Below are positions 1 to 10,500 of a stretch of 24,815 nt of DNA, one piece after another. The notes below the pieces were generated by a model, which was given only the letters and a program-made list of their open reading frames with translations, had not been told where the DNA came from and ran no database searches. This DNA is from an uncultured Collinsella sp. (lineage in GTDB: Bacteria > Actinomycetota > Coriobacteriia > Coriobacteriales > Coriobacteriaceae): contig USBA01000008.1 in the NCBI GenBank assembly GCA_900552735.1, forward strand, positions 1 to 24,815. The letters are read 5' to 3'. Position 1 is the first letter of the stretch, and each line of letters begins with the position of its first letter. The position numbers and the translations under genes are program-made.

Positions 1-2
1 CC

Positions 3-3000
3 GCCAGCCTGAAAACGGAATTTGAGGCGCGGTCGCTCGACGTGATCGCGCTGGTCGAGGGGAACCCGAAGAAATCCGGTCCGTTCGTCGAGCATCTGGA
101 CCAGGTGCTCGCCATTACCTTTACCAAAGATGCCGCGGCCGAGATCCGTGACCGCGTGCGCCGCGCGCTCATCGACGAGGGCATGGACGAGGAAGCCCTG
201 ACCGTCGACGATGCGTGGATCTCGACCATTCACGGCATGTGCTCGCGTATCCTGCGCGCGCATGCGCTGGAGCTGGGCATCGACCCCGAGTTCACGGTGC
301 TCACCGATACCGACGAGCTTATGGACCAGGCTGTTGAGCATGTGTTGGCCCGCGCGACGGCGCCCGATGCCGCCCCCGAGCTCGCGGCATCGCTCAAGGC
401 CCTCTATGCCTGGTATCCCATGGCGGGCGAGGGCGGTTCCTTTGGCGCTGGCGCGACCATCAAGGGCCTGGTGCGCGACCTGCTGGAGCTGTCGAGCCAG
501 TTGCCGGGCGGTATGGACGACGTGTGCGTGGCGCGCGGGCAGGCCGATACCTCGGCACTCGCCGATGCCTATCGCGCGGCGCTGGGCGCAAGCAAGGCCG
601 CGACCGAGAAGGCGCAGATGGCACTCGACGCCATTGACGCGTTCGAGGCGAGCGGCAAGACCATGGCCGATGCAGCGCGACTCATGATGTCGTGCACCAT
701 GCCGCGCGCGAGCAAGGCATTCCCTAAGGAGCAGGTCGAGCTGCTCAAGGCCGAGGCCGCCGATGCGTTTATCAATATCGTGCTTGCCTGCGGTGGCCCG
801 GCGCTCGATGCGCTGGTGGGCCTGGCCCGTTCCGTGGAGGCTGAGTATCGCGCGCTGAAGGCTGCCCAGTCCGCCCTCGATAATAACGACCTGCTGCGTA
901 TGGCCTACGAGGCCCTGCGCGATTACCCTGCCATCCGTGCTGCGTACGAGGGCCGCTTTAAGATGGTCATGATCGATGAGTTTCAGGATACCGACCAGAT
1001 GCAGGTCGATCTGATACGCTACCTGACGGGTGCGGGGGAGCGCGCGCTGTGCACCGTGGGCGATGCGCAGCAGTCCATCTATCGCTTCCGTGGCGCCGAG
1101 GTCGAGGTGTTCCGTCGTCAGGAGCGCAAGGTGGGCTCGTCTGCCGCGCCCGAGGCGACTGCCGTGGCCGATGCCCCTGCCGGCGAACTCGTCAAACTCG
1201 TGCGCAACTTCCGCAGCCACGACGAGGTGCTGCGCTACGTAGCACGCGTCTTTGACGGCAACACCGGTGGTTTGATGCAGGGGTTCTTGGATCTTGAACC
1301 GAGCGACAAACGCGAGGACAAGCTCAAGGCGAAGGCTTCGCGCCGCCAGGCGCTGTTCGTTGCCGGTGGCAGCACCCAGGAGCGAACGCAGGCGAAAGCT
1401 CGTGCGATTGCGGAGCGGTTCCAAGCGCTCGTCAAAGCGGGCCAGCCCCAGGGCGGCATGGTACTGCTGCTGGGCCGCATGACCAACGCCGACGTCTACG
1501 CCCAGGCCTTCCGCGATCAGGGGCTCGACTGCGTGATCGCAGGCGGCTCGGTCTTTGCCCAGGCAGCCGAGGTGCAGACGGTGCGCGCCCTGGTCTGCGC
1601 GCTCGCCAATCCGGCCGATACGGCGCAGGGCCTTATGCCACTGCTCGCCTCGCCGATGTTTGCGCTCGGTGCCCAGGAGTTCCTGGCGCTGGCGACCAAG
1701 CTCGATAGCGAGACAGGGGAGACCTCGCGCCGGAATATCGACATGGGCATCATGAGCGATTTCGACGTGCCGGGTTTGCAAGACTTGCCGCTTGTGACGC
1801 GCGCCCGCGAGGTGTTGCGCTATGCGCTTCGTCGCGTGGGCCGCGATTCGTACGCCGCCATCGCGCGCGACGTGGTCAACGCCTCCGGCTGGTTTGTGCG
1901 TCTGGGACAGCGTGGTCCCGAGGGCAAGGCCATTGCCGCCAACGTGCTCAAGGCGCTCGACGCCGTGGCTGAGGCTGAGGCCGAGTTCGGCAACTCGCCG
2001 CGTTCCATCGCGCTTGCCTTCGACCGCTTCTTGGCGGGCAAGGAAGCCCCGGGTGCCCTCAACGAGGAAGGCGACGGCGCGGTGCGCATCATGACGGTGC
2101 ATGCCTCCAAGGGTCTGGAATATCCGGTCGTGGCGGTCGCCGAGTGCTTTGGCGTGCGTAAGTCCTCGGGTGCGGCACAGATGGGTCGCGTCGAGGGCGG
2201 AGCGCAGGTCGTGGCACTGCCGGCACGCTTCGACGGCGTTAAGCTTGCCGACGGTACCTTTGTGAAGGGCGACGACGTCAAAAAGCAGTTTGAGCACGCG
2301 TTTAAGGGCAAGGGCACGTCGCTGTGGCTGCCGCCGGAGCTCATGGAGGACGTCTGTGCGACGGGTTCTCCCGCCGAGGCATTTGCTCGCCTGCGCAACG
2401 CCGACCTGCAGCTTTCGCTCGAGGAGCGGGCCCGCTTGCTCTACGTTGCCATGACGCGTGCGCGCGAGCTGGTGATCTTGGCGATGGATGCCGGCGTGAG
2501 CCGTGGCAAGGTGACGGCGCCGACCTTCGATGTCGAGACGGACCTCACCTACGACGTGCTGCGCCGTATTTTGCCGACCGACGCTCTGGACGTGCCGCAG
2601 CTCGATGCTGACCGCCTGGTGTTCGACAACTCCCAGCCGGGCGACTACGAGCTCATTTCGCTCGCGGGCTTTACCTTTGGCGAGCAGGCGTTTGAGGCCA
2701 ACGCTTCGCTGGATGCCGAGGGCAGGCTTGTTCGTGGCGATGCCGATACGGATGCTGCCGACGATTCGGCCAGTACAATCGTCCCCGGTCCTGCCGACCC
2801 CAAGCCCGATTCGTTTGAGCTTGTGTATCCCCAGGCAGTGGGCGTGCGCATGGGCATCTGTACGTATCCGATGCGTGACTCGTATAGCTACTCGTCAATC
2901 GCCGCGGCACTCCATGCCGAGACGGAAGATCGTGCCGCCGAGGCTCGTGTTCCCATGGACGAGGCAGGCGATGATGCAGAGTCGGATGGCTCGGAGATGA

Positions 3001-3569
3001 CGGATGCGGACGTGGCTGCTGTCGAGCCCGTCGGCAATCCCATGGCGCTGGGCTCGGCCTTCCACGCCGCCTGCCAGTGGCTCATCGAGATGGGTGCCGA
3101 TGCGCTGCCCGCTGAGCGTGCTGACGCCCTGGCTCGCCTGTGGTGTCTGACGCCGGAGCAGCGCGAACGCTTCGATGTTGCCCTGGACCGCTGGCTCAAG
3201 TCGGCTGTTCGTGCCGACCTGCTCGCGTGGCCGTGCGTTCGCGCCGAGGTGCCGTTCTTTTCGTTGGGCTGCGAGGACGAGGACATCGCTCGCTACGGCG
3301 CCTATGCCGAAGGCGCCATCGATGCACTGGCGACCGACCCGGCCGATCCGTCACGCGCACTGGTCATCGACTACAAGACGGGCGGCACACCGGACGAGAC
3401 GCCGGACCAACTGCTCGAGAAGCACGCCCTGCAGGCGCGCGTTTACGCCGACGTGTTGCACAAGGCGGGCTTTGAGACGGTGACGGTCAAGTTCGTTCGC
3501 GTGGAGCAGGCGAATCCAGCCATCTTCGTCGAACCCGCCGAACCTCAAGTAGTCACCTACAATCTCTAG
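3..3569 (+). CDS. AddA/RecB-like UvrD-family helicase-nuclease (5' end outside the window)
   Basis: This is an ATP-dependent DNA helicase joined to a RecB-type nuclease, the architecture of AddA in double-strand-break end resection. The frame is open from base 3, and the Walker A motif should lie just upstream of the window, so the gene is 5'-truncated; the GTG at 42 is not its start. Visible helicase motifs in order are Ia (ITFTKDAAAE, nt 111-140), Walker B DEFQDTD (975-995), III (GDAQQSIYRFRG, about 1060), IV (VRNFRSHDEV, about 1200), V (IMTVHASKGLEYP, about 2090) and VI (LLYVAMTRAREL, about 2437). The C-terminal nuclease shows GSAFHAAC, the AEVPFF strand, GAIDAL, VIDYKTG (Asp and Lys at 3369-3377) and QARVYA, so the PD-(D/E)xK site looks intact. 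An AddB partner would be expected upstream but cannot be seen. Family assignment is firm; the exact name AddA is inferred. Confidence 0.9.
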   Translation, partial: ASLKTEFEARSLDVIALVEGNPKKSGPFVEHLDQVLAITFTKDAAAEIRDRVRRALIDEGMDEEALTVDDAWISTIHGMCSRILRAHALELGIDPEFTVLTDTDELMDQAVEHVLARATAPDAAPELAASLKALYAWYPMAGEGGSFGAGATIKGLVRDLLELSSQLPGGMDDVCVARGQADTSALADAYRAALGASKAATEKAQMALDAIDAFEASGKTMADAARLMMSCTMPRASKAFPKEQVELLKAEAADAFINIVLACGGPALDALVGLARSVEAEYRALKAAQSALDNNDLLRMAYEALRDYPAIRAAYEGRFKMVMIDEFQDTDQMQVDLIRYLTGAGERALCTVGDAQQSIYRFRGAEVEVFRRQERKVGSSAAPEATAVADAPAGELVKLVRNFRSHDEVLRYVARVFDGNTGGLMQGFLDLEPSDKREDKLKAKASRRQALFVAGGSTQERTQAKARAIAERFQALVKAGQPQGGMVLLLGRMTNADVYAQAFRDQGLDCVIAGGSVFAQAAEVQTVRALVCALANPADTAQGLMPLLASPMFALGAQEFLALATKLDSETGETSRRNIDMGIMSDFDVPGLQDLPLVTRAREVLRYALRRVGRDSYAAIARDVVNASGWFVRLGQRGPEGKAIAANVLKALDAVAEAEAEFGNSPRSIALAFDRFLAGKEAPGALNEEGDGAVRIMTVHASKGLEYPVVAVAECFGVRKSSGAAQMGRVEGGAQVVALPARFDGVKLADGTFVKGDDVKKQFEHAFKGKGTSLWLPPELMEDVCATGSPAEAFARLRNADLQLSLEERARLLYVAMTRARELVILAMDAGVSRGKVTAPTFDVETDLTYDVLRRILPTDALDVPQLDADRLVFDNSQPGDYELISLAGFTFGEQAFEANASLDAEGRLVRGDADTDAADDSASTIVPGPADPKPDSFELVYPQAVGVRMGICTYPMRDSYSYSSIAAALHAETEDRAAEARVPMDEAGDDAESDGSEMTDADVAAVEPVGNPMALGSAFHAACQWLIEMGADALPAERADALARLWCLTPEQRERFDVALDRWLKSAVRADLLAWPCVRAEVPFFSLGCEDEDIARYGAYAEGAIDALATDPADPSRALVIDYKTGGTPDETPDQLLEKHALQARVYADVLHKAGFETVTVKFVRVEQANPAIFVEPAEPQVVTYNL

Positions 3570-3581
3570 CCCTCAGATAAC

Positions 3582-3643
3582 TTGCGGTGGAATAGTTCTG
3601 TATTGCGGCCCAGGTGGCCCAGGCGGGAACTATTCCACCGCAA
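3582..3643. repeat. 17-bp perfect inverted repeat between the helicase gene and dnaE
   Basis: The arms TTGCGGTGGAATAGTTC (3582-3598) and GAACTATTCCACCGCAA (3627-3643) are exact reverse complements around a 28-nt loop. The element starts 12 nt after the helicase stop codon. No T-run follows either arm, so it is not a classical intrinsic terminator. It may be a dispersed palindromic repeat or a protein-binding site that also slows read-through into dnaE. Confidence 0.85.
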
Positions 3644-3674
3644 CTGCAAGAGGAGCCATGTGGGTTTGGCTAGG

Positions 3675-3705
3675 TTCGGGTGCTGTCCGTGCCGTGCGGT
3701 AAAAT
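3675..3705 (+). promoter_or_regulatory. possible dnaE promoter
   Basis: A TAAAAT hexamer at 3700-3705 lies 39 nt before the dnaE ATG in an otherwise GC-rich stretch and is a plausible -10 box. The best upstream partner, TTCGGG at 3675-3680, is 19 nt away and only partly matches a -35 box. The assignment rests mainly on the -10 hexamer. Confidence 0.3.
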
Positions 3706-3744
3706 CGTTCAGTCAGAACACGAACCCGCATCGGAGCTCATCAC

Positions 3745-6700
3745 ATGGCATTCGTTCATCTGCACAACCACACTGTCTTTTCCATGCTCGACGGCGCAAC
3801 CCGTATCCAGGATATGGTCAACCGTGCCGTTGAGCTGGGCATGCCCGCCGTGGCCATTACCGACCACGGCTACATGTATGGCGTGCCCGATCTGGCGCTG
3901 GCCTGCGACGCCGTCAACCACAACACGCCCGAGTACAAAACCTGGAGCCACGACAAGGCCTTCTTGGAAAAGGATCGCCGCGACGAGCTGGTGGAGCCCG
4001 ATCCCGAGGCAAACCCGCGCGAGCATGCCCAGTATGTGAAGGACATGGCCATGTGGGACGAGAAGGGCAACATCGACGAGCTCAAGCCGCCCCTGGTCAT
4101 CAAGCCCATCTTTGGCTGCGAGGTCTACTTTACGCCGGACGAGACGCTCGCCCGCGACCACAAGCCCGAGCTCTACCACATGATCCTTCTGGCCAAGGAC
4201 CAGGAGGGCTACGTCAACCTGATGCAGACGGTCTCCGAGGCCGCCGTGCAGGGCTTTTACTACAAGCCGCGCGTGACGCTCGACAACCTGCGCCGCCATG
4301 CCAAGGGCATGATCTGCACGAGCGCCTGCATTGCGGGCATCATCCCCAAATACATCGACCGCGGCGACATGGAAGGCGCCATCAAATGGGCCGAGACCTT
4401 CCGCGACACCTTCGACCCCGGCGACTTCTACATCGAGATCCAGGAACACGGCATTACCACCGATAACGGCCTGACCGACGAGCAGATGGATCGCACGCTC
4501 ATCGACATCGCCAAACAGGTGGGCGTCAAGGTCATCGCCACTAACGACTTCCACTATCTGCGCCGCGAGGACGCGCCGGTGCAGGACGTCATCATGTGCA
4601 TCGGCATGAACGCCAAGGTCGACGACCCCAACCGCATGCGCATGACCGGCTCGGAGTTCTACATGAAGACCGAGGAGGAGATGCGGGCGATGTTCCCGTA
4701 TTGCCCCGAGGCCTGCGACAACACGCTCGAGATCGCCGACAAGTGCTACGTCGAGCTGGACTGGGACTCCATCATCCTGCCGCGCTTCCCGTTGCTCGAT
4801 CCCGGCGAGACGCACGAGAGCCAGTTCCGCCGCGAGTGCGAGAAGGGCCTGCGCCAGCACTACGGCGACGACTGGGCCACGCGCGAGATCGGCGGTGTCA
4901 ACATCAAAGAGCGCTTTGAGTACGAATACAAGGTCATCTGCGACAAGGGCTTTGCCGCGTACTTCCTGATCGTCGCGGAGTACGTCCAATGGGCAAAGGA
5001 CAACGGCATCGGTGTCGGCCCCGGCCGCGGTTCCGCTGCAGGCGCTATCGTCGCCTACGCCATGAACATCACCGCGTTCGACCCGCTCGAGAACGGCTTG
5101 ATGTTCGAGAGGTTCCTGTCCCCGCAGCGTACCGAGATGCCCGATATCGATATGGACTTCGACGATGAGCGGCGCCTCGAGGTCGTGGAGCACGTTCGCC
5201 AGCTCTACGGCCCCGAGAAGGTCACCCACGTCATCACCTACTCGACCATCAAGGCCAAGCAGGCCATCAACGACGCCGCACGCGTTCTGGACTACCCGGT
5301 CTACATGGGCCAGCGCCTGTCCAAGATGGTCTCGAGCGACCCCAAGGTCAAGCTCAAACAGGTACTCGAAAAACAACCCGGCAAAGAGGATCTGTTTAAC
5401 CCCGACTTTGCCGAGGCCTATAAAAAGGACGACGACGCCCGCCGCATCATCGACACGGCGCTCTCGATTGAGGGCCTCACCCGTGGCGAGGGCGTGCACG
5501 CGTGCGCCGTTCTGATCTGCCGCGACCCCGTTAACGAGCATGTGCCCACCAAGCTCGACACCAAGGGCGGCGTCGAGATTACCCAGTACGAGGGCCATAC
5601 CGTTGCCGACATGGGCTTGCTCAAGATGGACTTCTTGGGCCTGCGCACGCTGACGGTTATCTCCAAGGCCAAGGCAAACATCAAAAAGAACTTCGGCATC
5701 GACATCAAAGAGGAAGAGATTCCCTTTGACGATCCCGAGATCTTTAAGCTCATGGGCTCCGGTCACACCGCCGGCGTCTTCCAGGTCGAGTCCGCCGGCA
5801 TGACGGCCACGATCAAGAACATGAAGCCCACCGAGTACAAGCACGTCGTGGCATTGATCGCTCTGTACCGCCCGGGCCCACTGGGCGCCGGCATGGTTTC
5901 GTCCTACATCAACCGCATGAACGGCAAGGAGCCGGCCGTCTCCTACGACGACCGTCTGGACGACATCCTGGGCGAAACCTACGGCACCATGGTCTACCAG
6001 GAGCAGGTTATGCTCATCTCCGTCGAGATGTGCGGCTTCTCCAAGGGCGAATCGGACTCGCGTATCCGTAAACCCGTGGCTAAGAAAAAGATCAAGCTGC
6101 TCACGTCGACGGTGCTCCACTGGGAGGATGGCTCGGACGAGACCACCTACGACCACTGGATGAACGGCGCTATCAAGAACAACTACACGCGCGAGGTTGC
6201 CCAGAAGATTTGGGACGATGTTCTCGAGTTCGCGTCCTACGCCTTCAACAAGTCGCACTCCGCCGGCTACGCCATTCTGGTTATGCAGACGGCCTGGCTC
6301 AAGGCGCACTATCCGCATGAGTACATGGCGGCCGTTCTGACGTCCTATACGGGCAAGACCGACAAGATCGTGCACTACGTCTCGGCGTGCCGTCACGACG
6401 GTATTCCCGTGCTGTCGCCAGACGTCAACGAGTCCGGTACCGAGTTCACGGCCACCAAGGAAGGCGTGCGCTTTGGTCTGGCCGGCATCCGCGGCGTGGG
6501 TACCGGCGTGGCGCAGGCGATTATCGCCGAGCGCGAGGCAGGCGGCCCGTTTAAGACGCTGCACGACTTTGTGGAGCGCGTGGACTCCAGCCAGGCCAAC
6601 CGTCGCGTGATCGAATCGCTCATCAAGGCAGGTGCCTTCGACTCTACGGGCTATCCGCGTCGCCAGATGATGCACTTTGTGGACAAGAACAACCCCGAGA

Positions 6701-7548
6701 ACATCATCGATGCCGCGGTGAAGCGCCAAAAGGACCGCGCGAGCGGCCAGACCTCGTTCTTCGATATGTTCGGCGACGTTGAGGGCTCGGGCTTTGTGGT
6801 GAGCGTGCCCGATCCGGATGGCCAGGAATGGGACCGCCACCTTAAGCTGAGCCAGGAGAAGGAGGTTCTGGGCATCTATGTCTCGGATCACCCGCTGCGC
6901 CCGTTTGAGTATGCGCTCAGCAAGGCGCGCGACTTCTCGTTCTCGCAGATCGACACCGGCTACGAAGTGCAGAACCCCACGGGCGGCACCATCAACCAGG
7001 AGATTCCCGAGGGCAAGGCGCTGTGGTGGGCCGGCATGGTCTCGAGCGTGTCCAAGCGCGTGACCAAAAACGGTGATCCCATGGGCATCGTGCAGCTCGA
7101 GGACATGGAAGGCGAGGCCACCGTCGTGGTGTTCCCCAAGACCTACAAGGAGGCCGAGGGGTATCTGTACGGCGAGGTCGATCCCGAGACCGGCGCGCAA
7201 CTGTCCGACGCGTTTGTGCGTATTAAGGGCAAGCTCGAGCGCTCGGACCGCGGTGACCAGATCATCGCGCAGGAGATTGTGCCGCTGGAGCTCAACGAGG
7301 AGAACAACAAGCCCAAGGTGTTTGAGGTCATGGTGCCCAACAGCCGCTTTAGCCAGGGCAACATGGCGCGTCTTGCCACGGTGCTCACCACCAACCCGGG
7401 CGGCGACCGTGTGGAGATCTTTATCGAGCAGGTGGACGGGCGCGTGCTGCGTGCCGAGGTGCCCGCCAAGGTCAACGCACGCTCGATTCCGCTGCTGGCC
7501 GAGGCCAAGGCCATCGTGGGTAACCAGGGCAGAGTGACGGTGATCTAG
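3745..7548 (+). CDS. dnaE: DNA polymerase III alpha subunit, DnaE1 type with PHP domain
   Basis: This is the replicative C-family DNA polymerase. It starts at an ATG 8 nt after GGAG (3733-3736) and is 1267 aa long. The N-terminal PHP domain keeps the residues that bind metal in proofreading PHP domains: H7, H9, D16, H41, E126, H145, C194, D267 and H269. Between H41 and E126 there is an insert of about 50 mostly charged residues (about 60-115) that typical DnaE proteins lack. The polymerase core has GVGPGRGSAAG and the catalytic PDIDMDFD (D467, D469). Further on are the FNKSHSAGYA fingers segment, a helix-hairpin-helix (GLAGIRGVGTGVA), and an OB fold near the C-terminus (about 1095-1140). The segment before FNKSHS, around AKKKIKLLTSTVLHWEDG, is also unusual compared with the common MGKKK-type sequence. 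The downstream SNF2 gene follows after 38 nt, so the two are probably co-transcribed. Confidence 0.97.
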   Translation: MAFVHLHNHTVFSMLDGATRIQDMVNRAVELGMPAVAITDHGYMYGVPDLALACDAVNHNTPEYKTWSHDKAFLEKDRRDELVEPDPEANPREHAQYVKDMAMWDEKGNIDELKPPLVIKPIFGCEVYFTPDETLARDHKPELYHMILLAKDQEGYVNLMQTVSEAAVQGFYYKPRVTLDNLRRHAKGMICTSACIAGIIPKYIDRGDMEGAIKWAETFRDTFDPGDFYIEIQEHGITTDNGLTDEQMDRTLIDIAKQVGVKVIATNDFHYLRREDAPVQDVIMCIGMNAKVDDPNRMRMTGSEFYMKTEEEMRAMFPYCPEACDNTLEIADKCYVELDWDSIILPRFPLLDPGETHESQFRRECEKGLRQHYGDDWATREIGGVNIKERFEYEYKVICDKGFAAYFLIVAEYVQWAKDNGIGVGPGRGSAAGAIVAYAMNITAFDPLENGLMFERFLSPQRTEMPDIDMDFDDERRLEVVEHVRQLYGPEKVTHVITYSTIKAKQAINDAARVLDYPVYMGQRLSKMVSSDPKVKLKQVLEKQPGKEDLFNPDFAEAYKKDDDARRIIDTALSIEGLTRGEGVHACAVLICRDPVNEHVPTKLDTKGGVEITQYEGHTVADMGLLKMDFLGLRTLTVISKAKANIKKNFGIDIKEEEIPFDDPEIFKLMGSGHTAGVFQVESAGMTATIKNMKPTEYKHVVALIALYRPGPLGAGMVSSYINRMNGKEPAVSYDDRLDDILGETYGTMVYQEQVMLISVEMCGFSKGESDSRIRKPVAKKKIKLLTSTVLHWEDGSDETTYDHWMNGAIKNNYTREVAQKIWDDVLEFASYAFNKSHSAGYAILVMQTAWLKAHYPHEYMAAVLTSYTGKTDKIVHYVSACRHDGIPVLSPDVNESGTEFTATKEGVRFGLAGIRGVGTGVAQAIIAEREAGGPFKTLHDFVERVDSSQANRRVIESLIKAGAFDSTGYPRRQMMHFVDKNNPENIIDAAVKRQKDRASGQTSFFDMFGDVEGSGFVVSVPDPDGQEWDRHLKLSQEKEVLGIYVSDHPLRPFEYALSKARDFSFSQIDTGYEVQNPTGGTINQEIPEGKALWWAGMVSSVSKRVTKNGDPMGIVQLEDMEGEATVVVFPKTYKEAEGYLYGEVDPETGAQLSDAFVRIKGKLERSDRGDQIIAQEIVPLELNEENNKPKVFEVMVPNSRFSQGNMARLATVLTTNPGGDRVEIFIEQVDGRVLRAEVPAKVNARSIPLLAEAKAIVGNQGRVTVI

Positions 7549-7586
7549 GGACGGCGTTGCTGGTCCGCGCGAGATTGGAGGAAGTG

Positions 7587-10500
7587 ATGGCGCAGGGGAC
7601 GTTTGTGCAGGCGCTTCGCAAGGAGGCGGCGCTCGGCAGTACCTTTATGAAGGGGCGTTCGCTCATGCTCAACGGCGCCGTGCTGTCGTTTGAGGACTCC
7701 GGCTCGCGCTTCTCCAAAAATGTGACTATCGAGGGCACGGTGCGCGGCTCGCGCGGTGACCTGTACAAGACACACGTGGCGCTCGACATGGACGAGCACG
7801 AGGTTATCGACTACGACTGCGATTGCCCCGCTGCCTTCCGCTATTCCGGCATGTGCAAGCACGCCATCGCCACGGCGTTGGCGTATCTGGATGCCAGTGG
7901 CGCCGAGCCTGTCGAGGGCCTGCGTACGCCGGTCCGCACGTTTACGGCACCGCCCGCACAATCCAAACAGTCCGCACGCCCCGCGCCTAGCGCATCTTCG
8001 GTCAACCCCAATTTTCCCTTCCCGGCACCCGTCCCCACGAGCCCGAGCCTTGTGGCGGCGCTTTCCGATCTTTCGGACGCGCGCATGGACGAGCTCGTGG
8101 CTATGCGTCGCAAGTTCGTCAGCACCATTGACCCCGATGCGCCCAAGGCAGTGCTGGAGCCCTCGCTGGTGCCGTACTACAATCCGCTGTTTGCCGATCG
8201 TTTTAACTGGGCGCTCGAGTTTCGCATTCGCTGCGGTTCGGTGTCCTACGTGGTTAAGGATATCGACGGCATGGCCGATGCCTATGTGCGCGGCGGTACG
8301 TTCTCCTATGGCAAGAAGCTTACGTTTGTCCATGTGCCCGAGGCATTCGACGACGTATCGACGAAGCTGCTCGACTTTGTCGCAATGACGGTCGCCTACC
8401 TGATCGATATTACGAGTTCGCGCTCGGCATCGTACGACTTTGCCCGCAGCGGTTTTGTCGCCGAGCGTCAGTTGCCGGTATCCGAGTATTCCGTCGTGTC
8501 CGTGCTGGACCTGCTGCGTGGCAGGGCCCTGTCCTTTGAGCCTGCTTGGTCGCGGGGGACGACGACGCATCGCGCCTACGAGGTGGCGGTCGAGCCGTCG
8601 CCGCAGGGGGAGGGCGAAGTCCCGGCCAAGCGCCCGCCGCTCCTTGCCGCCAAGATTGCACCGGCGGCGGGAGGCAGCTACGACTTGCGCCTGCCGGCCG
8701 ATACGTATTGCTTTGTCGCTGGTGACGCAGCCTATCTGGTCGATACGCGCCGCGCACGCCGTACCGACACAGCGTTTGCCCAGCATGCGGCACCGTTCCT
8801 ATCGCACTTGTTGCCCTGCCGCACGCCGGTCCATATCGCCGCCGACCAGGTGGGCGAGTTCTGCCGCATGGCGCTGCCTATCTTGCGCGACTACACCGAC
8901 CTGACCGCTCCCGCCGCGCTCGACGCCGTGGCGCCCGAGCCGAGCTTTGCCATGGCGATCGGCGTCGACGATGGTCTTGTGACCTGCAAGATTACGGTGA
9001 CCTACGGCGATTGGTCGGCAGATCTCTTTAGTCTTGGTGCTCCGGGCAGTCCCTTCGAAGAACAACGCCCCGGCGTTCCGCCCCGCGATACGGTGGCGGA
9101 GTTTCGCGTTATGGACACGGCTGCCCTGTACTTCGATTTCTACGAGGGCGGCCTGGCATTTGAGGAGCGCGATGACGAGAGCCTGTTCCACTTGCTGACC
9201 GAGGGCCTGTCTGCCCTGTCCGAGTTGGGCGAGGTCATGCTCAGCGACCGCCTGCGCCAGATCTCGGTACGCCCTGCGCCTAAGCTCTCGGTGCGCGCCA
9301 CCGTCAAGAGCAACTTGCTCGACGTCGAGCTGGGTGCGAGCGGGCTTTCGGCGGCTGACCTTGCTGTCTATCTCGATTCGTATAAGCGTCACCAGACGTT
9401 TGCGCGCCTTACGTCCGGTGACATCGTTCGCCTGGATGAAGGTGCCCGCGCTGCGTTTGGCCTTGCCGAGGACCTGGGGGTCGATGCTGTCGACCTGCTC
9501 GACGGCGTGTCGCTTCCCGCGTCGAGTACCCTGTTTGTCGACAGCATGCTCGCGCGCACGCCCGCGCTCGAGGCCGATCGCGACGCGGCGTTTCGCCGCA
9601 CTGTCGAGCGCCTGGACACGCTCGGCAAGATGGACTTTACGGTGCCCGCCTCGCTCAAGGCTACGCTGCGTGGCTACCAGGTCGACGGCTACCAGTGGCT
9701 CGGCTCGCTTGAGCATTTGGGCCTTGGCGGCATCTTGGCCGACGATATGGGCCTGGGTAAAACACTGCAGATGATCGCGCACATTCTGGCGCGCGTGGAG
9801 GCGGGGGACACCAAGCCCACGCTTGTGGTGTGCCCTGCGTCGCTTGTATACAACTGGACCGCCGAGCTGGAGCGCTTTGCCCCGTCGCTTGATGTGTGCG
9901 CCATTGTGGGTGCCAAGGCTCAACGCCGCGTGCAAATTGCCGGCGTGGCCGAGCATAACGTGGTGGTAACGTCGTATGACCTTATGCGCCGCGACATCGA
10001 CGAATACGTCGAGCAGGACTTTGCCCGCGTGGTGCTCGACGAGGCCCAGTACATTAAAAACCCGCTCACCCAGGTGGCCCGCGCTGCCAAGCGCCTGCCG
10101 GCCGGCGTGCGCTTTGCCTTGACGGGCACGCCCATCGAAAACCGTCTGTCCGAGCTCTGGAGCATCTTCGACTTTTTGATGCCGGGCCTTCTGGGCACGC
10201 GCGACTCATTTGCCAAGCGCTTTGAGGGTCCCGTCGAACATGCCGAGGGTGACAGCGCCGCTCGTCTGCAGGCGCTCGTGTCGCCGTTTGTGCTGCGTCG
10301 CGTCAAGGAAGATGTGGTGGCCGATCTGCCCGAGAAGATCGAGGATACGGTGATGGCGCAGCTTACCGGCGAGCAGCGCAAGCTCTACCTGGCAAATCAG
10401 GACCGCATCGCCCAGCAGGTGCAGCACCGCGAGGCGGGGGAGTTTAAGAAAGACAAGCTCAAGGTGCTTGCCGAGCTCACCAAGCTGCGCCAGATCTGTT

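Noticed and set aside
3709..7200. A 1163-codon open frame on the - strand opposite dnaE
   Set aside because: It is a by-product of the GC-rich codon use of dnaE. The translation is low-complexity (Val/Leu/Gly/Asp/His-rich), has no domain motif and no ribosome-binding site, while the + strand protein is unmistakable.
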